From assembly GCA_037957365.1 (NCBI GenBank), contig JARHVA010001427.1:1202001-1266000 (forward strand): a stretch of 64,000 nt of DNA. Reading direction: 5' to 3'. This DNA is from Torreya grandis. Taxonomy: Eukaryota; Streptophyta; Pinopsida; Cupressales; Taxaceae. Below the pieces are notes generated by a model, which was not told the origin of the DNA, searched no databases, and worked only from the letters and a program-made list of their open reading frames with translations. The translations under genes were made by a program, and so were the position numbers. Of the stretch, positions 57,110 through 64,000 are shown in pieces; position 1 is the first letter of the stretch; each line of letters begins with the position of its first letter.

Positions 57110-57567
57110 ATGGGAAGTTTGTATGTCATTTGGATTCAAAGCATCCAGTCCCTCAGACCTGTCAAAGATGTTATAACCTGGGAGAGCCCACCTAAATGGG
57201 AAACTACCACATCACTAGAGTCAGAGTATCTAATCCCTTGGACCTATCATATATGTTAGAGCCCAAGAGAGCCTAGATAAATGGGATGCTACCACATCAT
57301 CTAGAGTCAGAGTAGCCAATCCCCTAGACCTATTAGATATGTTAGAGATCAGGAGAGCCTAACCAAATGAGAAGCTTCCATGTCATCTAGAGTCAAAGCA
57401 ACTACTCCCCCAAAGTTGTAAAAGATGTCAAATTTTGGGATATCTCAGTTGAATTAGAATTTAACATAATATTTGTAGTCAAAGAGGCCAATCCTCTAGA
57501 CCTATTAGAAATGTTAGAGCCTGAGATATCCCAACCAAATGGGAAGCTTCCATGTCATCTAGTGTAA
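57110..57567. repeat. 86-bp tandem array, about 5.3 copies
   Basis: Units begin ATGGGAAGCTTCCA-like at 57110, 57196, 57281, 57367, 57453 and 57539: spacing 86, 85, 86, 86, 86. Each has GTCATCTAGAGTCAGAGTA, CCAATCCCCTAGACCTATTA and ATGTTAGAGCC...GAGAGCCTAACCAA. Copies differ by many substitutions yet almost no indels. Confidence 0.9.
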
Positions 57568-57900
57568 ATATGAACTACTTATCACTTATGACTCAAGAAG
57601 CTCAAAATGAAGTATGGATGAGACTTAGGGGATAATTAATATATTCCACATGTCCCTAGGTGACACATCACTAAGCCTCAGGGAATGACATGGAGTATAA
57701 AATCATGCCTAGGTTCTGATCATTAATGGGAGGACCAATTAATAAATGATATGTGTCAAAAATTAGGAGTTATTGATGACACCTCTAAGAGATATGATTG
57801 TGTGCCTACCACATACTAGGCATTAACAAAATGGGAATTTGGACCCAATTATATAGTTTTGAAAACATCACATCACCATTCCTATATCTAGTTGACATTA
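57568..57900. other. Non-coding leader between array and ORF series
   Basis: No frame or repeat was recognised. It contains AGTATAAAATCATGCC at about 57693, a possible TATA box upstream of the ORF at 57908, but this is only a sequence match. Confidence 0.3.
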
Positions 57901-57907
57901 GAGGATC

Positions 57908-59470
57908 ATGGGCTACAAGTTTAATTCTAAATTTAGAAATAAAGGGAGAAAATCAAGCCACCAAATTAATTTAAAATTCATAATAAGTGAGTTGATAAAT
58001 ACCATTAATGTAGGGAAATGTATGAATATGTTTATAAATCCTAATGGAGGCCCATTAATGATTACCATTGCTTCCTTAGAAGAAATCTTAGACTCCTTGC
58101 TTTTAAAGTTACACAAAACCCTATCTTACTTTAATGTTACTACATCCTTAAACCCAAAGGTAGATCTTGATTATTGAGACACCAATTTCCTTGCTAGTTT
58201 AACCAAATAAAAACACTATAATGACATATTAAATGTAATTAAGTAGGTCCTCAAGGATTATTTTGATGACCCATTGGATTAGTATGAGGACACCCTTCAA
58301 TCTTATAAAAGGTTTGGACTTTATAGATCTATAGCAAAATAAAAGGCATTTCTCAGCACTAACCTACTAAGTGATATCCCCCATAAGGCTATCCATGTAT
58401 AAATGTTATTAATGTTGGGTGTGTTCACCCACCTCTTGACACCAAATTATTGATATATTCAAGAACACTTTCAAGGTGTACTACTCCCTCCTAGGATTCT
58501 ATTTCTCATATGATGCAGTGGTAGTGTTAGTCTAGATGAACACCTACTAGATCTATGACATCTTCCATGTTTGGGCTAAGAACCCTGACTCTAAGTGGGT
58601 TAACAAGGAAAAGATTAATGCCTACACATTTTTCACCTTTTGAAAGGAAGTCTAAGTAGGCAGATTCAGACTATAAGTATGTCAATGAGATATGGGTTCC
58701 CCTTCTACACATGATCCTAAATCTCTTTAATATCCTAAACATTAGAGGCTTGATCAACTTCAAGTTAGTCCATGCCATTTTAGATGCCAAAAATAGGGGT
58801 AACTTCTAAATGATGAGCTACTTACTTGACATAATTTATGTGATGTTCTCATTCAATCCATTAGCCTTTCTTGCATGGGTTCCTAGTGTCCCAAACATCC
58901 ATGTGGTCTTCTAAAATTTATATGGCCACCAATTCCACTAACATGTATGGGACATCTGTGACCATTTCTACTTGGTGGTGTACTAAGTGGTCAATGAATA
59001 TTCAACTCTTTAGATCTTAAAGATAATATAGGAATCTTTCACAACCTTTGAGTAATATTAGTTGTAAAAATATGACACAGTGATCCAAATAATGAACTTC
59101 ATCTAATACCTCCTATGCCTATCATATTATATGTCTGACCACTTAGTAGATTAGGAGATTACCTATCATCTAGTGAATGACATCTTTAGATTATATGTAC
59201 ATCATCAAATGAAGGTGTACCTAAAAATATTAATCATAATATGGGGCCATATTTAAAATAAATTCCACTTGATACAAAATATGGTGGTTGATCGAGACTC
59301 CACCACCCTTAAAAAATGCAAGATTCAGTAGTGGGACCCTAAAAGGGTGACTCAAGCCCATTTGGATCAATACTCAACTTGGCACAACATTAACTACGAC
59401 CATCAAACTAAAGATGATAATGAACTCCATTTAAACAACATTGATGACCAGGAAGTGTTATCCTAAATAG
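57908..59470 (+). pseudogene. Degenerate retroelement-type protein, N-terminal part
   Basis: The open frame at 57908-58177 starts MGYKFNSKFRNKGRKSSHQ and ends SLNPKVDLDY. It continues with stops and frame changes through DYKYVNEIWVPLLHMILNLF, LINFKLVHAILDAKN and SFNPLAFLAWVPSVPN (58660-58900). Leu/Trp-rich helical blocks of this type occur in poorly described plant transposon (gag-like or mobile-domain) proteins. I cannot name the family. ATG at 57908 is the first in frame and may be the real start. It is followed in the same direction by the Pro-rich region. Confidence 0.4.
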
Positions 59471-59489
59471 TAGTAAAGAATAACAAGAA

Positions 59490-60360
59490 ATGAAAGATGG
59501 CTTAGGTAGGACCCTCTATAGCTCATCTATCTCCTATTTAATCCATAGAAGACGTAAATCCAACCATCTCTTAGAGAGTCTTATAGGGAATCTCACCACC
59601 TTTTTCTCCATGAGCTCCTCTCCAACTCCCACTCCACTTCTATCAGTGGCTCCAGTTCCTCAAGATCTAGCTCTAACTTCACATCCTCTAGTTTTTCCTC
59701 ATGCTCTACCTCTGCTAGTTTTATTTTTTCCTCAATCTCCATATTCACCTCTTTTAATAGCACCATTAACTAGGCCACAATAGAGTTGGGCCCAGATTAC
59801 ATGATGCCAATCATCCCAAGTATAGCTCACTCAGCCATTAGTACTATAGCCTCTAAGGTTTAATGCAACTAGAAGCATGAGAATAAGCCTTAAATGAGAA
59901 CCCAACTAGGTTCCCACACTCATTCTATATCCTCTTATTTCTTTTACACCCCTTATTCTTATCACACTCTAACTCCCTTTTCTAACACCCACTAGTTTAG
60001 ATCCACCCCCACTATTCCCCATTATTTCCCCTCAATATTTCACCCAATTACTTTTATCTTTAGTCCTTTTAATCATCCTTACTTCCTCATTCCCTTCTGA
60101 TATGTGAGTCTCATATCCTATAGTCTTCTCAGTTCCTCCCTTAAGTATAACTTCAATAAAAAACATGACTATGGCCTTTGGAAGCCTATCACCTATAGTA
60201 GATACCCTCCCAATCCCCACTCTAGTTAGCTTGACATTACACTTTATGACTCCAAGTCCTTTACCATCAACCCTTACATCCCCCATCATCATGGCCAAAC
60301 CATCCACCACAACTCCTATAATTAACCAAAGAAAGAGGTTGATGAAGAAATAGAAGGCAA
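59490..60360 (+). pseudogene. Pro/Ser/Thr/Leu-rich linker region
   Basis: Two open stretches (59490-59783 and 60165-60353) and the sequence between them encode low-complexity Ser/Pro/Thr/Leu runs such as SSSPTPTPLLSVAPVPQDLA and TLPIPTLVSLTLHFMTPSPL, ending in a basic NQRKRLMKK. CT-rich composition on the plus strand causes this. It looks like a disordered linker between the N-terminal part (57.9-59.5 kb) and the coiled-coil-like part (60.8-61.8 kb). Confidence 0.45.
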
Positions 60361-60819
60361 CCCATACTTTAGATCTATCTTGAATGCCTTCAATTTCATC
60401 TCCACCTCCTCCATAGGTCTTAGTGACACCTTTATCCCTATTAGCATCAACCTAGTGATTGACTCCATGGCCTATTCTCTCCTTTATTCAAGGTCCCACT
60501 AGCTTCTCCTTCAACCAACATATCTCATCCCTATTATTTCTTGACATGTTACCAAGGGAAATCCCACCTTAGGTGAACCTCACCTAGGAATAATAGTGAG
60601 ATCAAATGTTCTCATGGTCCTCCCCTTTCATTCTCCCTCCTTTCAGCCCCATACCCCCTCCACATCCACTTAGTTCCTCTTTCACTCCTTCCACTTCCTC
60701 CATATCCCCTCCACCTCATCCTCTACCCTTCACCACCATTTTAACCACACCTCCTACATACCCTACAACCTGAGGTATGGTCCCAATATTACATACACCA
60801 TATATTGAGGTCTAGGTCA

Positions 60820-61770
60820 ACCTAGACATATAATGGAGTTTTGAAAGAGCCTTTGCGAGCATGAAGATGATGCTTACTTGAAGATTTGTCTAAGATGGGA
60901 ACCTGGTGATATGGAAGACCCATCAAGATCTATTTTACCTCACCAAGTTAAGGATTGATACTAGAAAAGAGAATATGGTTGAGGACCCATTATCTATCCT
61001 CTGATCTACCCATGACATGTTTGATAAAATCTTTGAGGATATACAAATCCAAGTCTAGACTCTTGAGGACCAAATGAAGAGTACATTCCCAATCAGATTA
61101 ATTACTTAGGTCAAGGATAACCTCCTACTAATTTTATCAATCCTTGGGAAAGTAGTGGGGACTCAAACTAAGACTGATGCAATTATAAAATAAGTATAGG
61201 CCTACATTGGGAAGATCAAAGAAATTGATGGGAAGTGATAGAAGATAAAATTAGTGGTCAACAAATGAATGTTACCACAACTCAAACTGATGCTAGCCTC
61301 AGATTTGGGGTTGTACCAAACTTATGTTAGGGAAATGAGGGTAGAAATGTATGAGTGGATATCCTTGGCCCACACTATAACAAAACCCTTAGAAGAGGGT
61401 GAGAATAAAATATTGGCCTACTTTAAGGAGGGTAATATCTCTATGTTATTCCACCCAAATGTCACTTTACTCAACCAAGGGGAATTTTAAGTCTGCCTAG
61501 GTTAATTCAACAAAGTTATGAAGTATTAAATGGCTAAGGAGAATTAAGAAGAATCTTGGTTAGTGTTAGACCTATCAACTCAATCCACTATGAGTATCAA
61601 CTAAGTCTCTAAAGTCCAATCCTCAATGGAAACAACTTTCTAGATCTCCCAAATATTGGTAGATTAGGCCAAGGTGATCTTAACAGAGCCTCCAATGAAC
61701 TTGGCCAAGTTAGATAAGGAGTTTGACCTCATGGCATTTACACTAAAATCTAGGAGCACCTAATCGAAGT
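60820..61770 (+). pseudogene. C-terminal helical region of the same degenerate ORF series
   Basis: Frames show charged, heptad-like helices (EDQMKSTFPIRLI; then 61269-61490 MLPQLKLMLASDLGLYQTYV and EMRVEMYEWISLAHTI), and a terminal LAKLDKEFDLMAFTLKS. A coiled coil is plausible but was not computed. After about 61770 the sequence becomes T- and G-rich (GGTTTATTGTAATTTATTTTGG, GGGGGGTGTGCCCC), which looks like a 3' untranslated region ending near 62070. Confidence 0.35.
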
Positions 61771-63155
61771 AGTTGGGAGTTTTCCCCTCTTAGCTACCTT
61801 TGAAAGTTAGCTAGTGGTCCCCTATAGATCTATTGTGGGTTTATTGTAATTTATTTTGGTTTAATTTTTGAAATATGGTTGTAATTATAATGAGTGTCCA
61901 TCATGACCTAGGATGGGATCCTCATGATTTTTGGGGGGTGTGCCCCAATCCTTATATATTAATAGAAGATATGTATTATTCTTTTAGGGTTAACCAAAAA
62001 TTTATCAAAAGTACTATTGGATTATTACCAATATTTCACCTTTATTTCTTTCTTCACTCTAGACTATAATAGTGGCCTAAATCGATTATTGTAGACTCTT
62101 CTAATGAATACAATCTATATTTTCTATAAACAAGGTCTCCTCTATGCTTGATTTTCTTTCATCTTCATGTTTAAATCATCAACTGTGTTAGGTTAATTGG
62201 ATTAACACTTTGTCACTCTATGTATGTCTTGATTATGATGTGCTTAGTTATTATAATATTTATGTGAGTTATTTCATTTAGATTTTGGTGGTATTGATAA
62301 TTTGTGTGCCTAACTACAAATTCTCATATGGTGTTTCTATGTTTTTGATAATAAAACCCTTATACTCATCATTAGTAAGAATTTGATTTGAATAAATACT
62401 CTTGGTTCCCTCAGACTCTCCCCACTATAGAATTTTTTTAGTAGGAATTCACTTTGTATAACTTTAGTGAAACTTAGTTTATAGTGGTATAAATTTGGCA
62501 ATTACTTGGTTTAATGACCATCACATTGATCTCATTTTAGACATGGAGGATTTCCTTCTCTACCTTACCCTTCCATCTCTTTTATGTTTATTTAGTGGTT
62601 TTGAAATGCCACTTTCCCCTTATGTTTAGAAAGAAAAATCCCAACACTCAAAGTATTCATAACTATATTTCACTTATGTGAAGTATAGTATATTAAAATT
62701 TTAATCATAATAGTGCATCTCTTGGAGACTATTCACACAAACTCTATTTGTGAAGTCCAATACCCACTATTGTGTCTTGGGTTGATGTCATATTAGTCCT
62801 AAAATGGAGGAAAAAAGTCTATAATTATCCCCACCTTCCCCTTCTCAAAGAATTCTAAATATCATGGGTGTCTCATAGTAAGGAGAAAATTGGAGTGAAA
62901 AATAGTTGGTGCTAGAATGAGGGATAAATAGTTCATGTTTGTTTTAATTTTAGCTAATTTATGAATATTTTGAGTTTGGTTTATTGGTAATAACATGATA
63001 TGTTTTTCTTAATTATGCAGCATCTTGAAGAATAGTTAACCTATTACCAATGCTAGGTTCTACTAAGGTAGATTGGTAATTTCCCCTTATCCATATAAAA
63101 CCTAGGTCTAGTCAACCCAGACCTAACATGATTCTTATCATCCCCTCTATGCAAC
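61770..63155. other. Non-coding stretch after the ORF series
   Basis: Holds the presumed 3' end (GTGCCCCAATCCTTATATATTA at about 61940) and AT-rich sequence without a supported frame. A TTCTTAATTATGCAG at 63005-63020 resembles an intron 3' end, but no partner donor or exon can be shown. Confidence 0.3.
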
Positions 63156-64000
63156 CTATCTCAATGTGTAGTCCAAGATGGCTTGGTTAGTTGGCTTAAC
63201 CATCAACATCTCAGGAGTCATCCATGACATACCAAGAACCCTGAGAAGTATCTTCCTCATTTCATCCTTGGTATAGGATGAATCATAGAAGAACACATAA
63301 CCTCTTGTAAGACCACCTTGAGACTCTTGAATGTAAAACATGAGGATGTGGAATTCAAGTTGTTCCCTTTTACTCTAATAGACTCTATATGATTCGGTCA
63401 TAAACCTTCATGAAGTCTCTATACCAATTTGGGACTAGTTTATATCTTCTTTCCTCACCTAATTTGGCCAAGTAATAGACCACAACATCCTATACTATTA
63501 GTTTTCTTGTATCAAGAGGGATCCCAATAATCCCATTAGAAATTTTAATGCTAGTTTACAAAATATGTATAGATAGGTAACTATGCTTTACCAACCTAAC
63601 CCTAAACTAACACTTGAAATTTAAAATAATTACTTATACCCTTAGATGGCCATATTCTTAAGAAGAGATGTAGCTATAATAGACCTATCCTTAGCATACG
63701 TAGGGGCCATCAAATTGGATAGGTAACAAAATCCCCAAGGCTACACCATGACCCTTATTCCTATTATACTAACAAAATTTATTGCATTGATATTCTTCAC
63801 TATTATTAACTAGAAAGCACCTATGCCTCAGTTATTCCCTATAATGCATCAACTTTCACTAAGTCATCCCACTTCAAACCAATAGCTAGGTTTCCTAAAC
63901 CCAAGGGGTATAAATCTAACTCCCTAGACTCAACATCAAGTGATGTTATTTGTGGATAATAACAACTAGACCATGCCTTAATATTCCACTAAAATTGAGC
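63156..64000 (-). pseudogene. Unrecognised degenerate reading frame at window end
   Basis: Minus strand, 63341-63156, encodes 61 codons (FYIQESQGGLTRGYVFFYDS; DEMRKILLRVLGMSWM). Upstream frames read IGIPLDTRKLI, YYLAKLGEERRYKLVPNWY and LGLGNLAIGLKWDDLVKVD with stops between. The blocks read like one old protein of some 250 residues or more that continues beyond the right edge. I do not recognise the family; a gag-like or transposon protein is most likely in this setting. Confidence 0.35.

Noticed and set aside
57110..57567. Regular repeats as a possible CRISPR array
   Set aside because: Repeats are contiguous 86-bp units with no unique spacers, and the setting is a plant genome.
60032..60310. 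92-codon minus-strand frame in the Pro-rich region
   Set aside because: It is antisense to the low-complexity Pro/Ser/Thr-rich frame and has no motif.
63005..63020. Intron 3' splice site upstream of the last reading frame
   Set aside because: The recognisable frame there is on the minus strand, and no plus-strand exon follows.
1..64000. tRNA, rRNA, miRNA or organellar insertions
   Set aside because: No tRNA-like cloverleaf box pair, no rRNA words and no GC-rich plastid or mitochondrial segments were noticed; a tRNAscan and organelle BLAST would be decisive.
1..64000. A host gene cluster or a new defence or metabolic system
   Set aside because: No intact host gene is present, and all recognisable domains are retrotransposon domains.

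Overview
The window looks like intergenic, repeat-dominated DNA from a seed plant with a large genome. A gymnosperm is plausible but not proven. The sequence is AT-rich and strongly CpG-poor. I found no intact protein-coding gene, no rRNA or tRNA gene, no organellar insertion and no CRISPR array. Almost everything recognisable is a decayed retrotransposon, and the longest uninterrupted reading frame is a 138-codon copia fragment.

Layout. 1-3.7 kb: a LINE ORF1 piece on the minus strand, then a 5'-truncated LINE (zinc knuckle plus RNase H) with long target-site duplications. 3.7-6.3 kb: AT-rich non-coding DNA. 6.3-22.8 kb: nest 1. An old minus-strand gag-protease element (A) is split by a 13.5 kb minus-strand Ty3/gypsy element with 2.6 kb LTRs (gypsy-1). 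Its integrase is in turn split by a 1.75 kb LINE that carries only ORF1. 22.8-31.3 kb: element B (plus strand, gag-protease, no reverse transcriptase seen), a minus-strand LINE ORF1 remnant, and a solo LTR with a perfect 5-bp TSD (30107-31315). 31.3-36.3 kb: a diverged relative of the gypsy-1 LTR and unassigned AT-rich DNA.

36.3-56.8 kb: nest 2. A plus-strand gag element (C) is interrupted by an 18.5 kb minus-strand chromovirus-type gypsy element (36901-55409, LTRs about 4.8 kb, TSD CAAAA). Its gag is interrupted by a 4.2 kb internally deleted minus-strand copia element (45514-49748, LTRs 1.14 kb, TSD CTATT). LTR divergence agrees with the nesting order: the copia LTRs are nearly identical, the outer LTRs much less so. 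57.1-57.6 kb is a very regular 86-bp tandem array. 57.9-62 kb is a degenerate plus-strand retroelement-like ORF series with a Pro/Ser/Thr-rich linker.

No genes cooperate here in the usual sense. The points of biological interest are the element architectures (an RNase H domain lying between protease and reverse transcriptase in gypsy-1; gag-protease elements without polymerase; an ORF1-only LINE), arrays of a CG-containing palindrome (ACCGACGTCGGT-like) in a copia LTR and an unrelated solo LTR, and the clear record of C-to-T decay.
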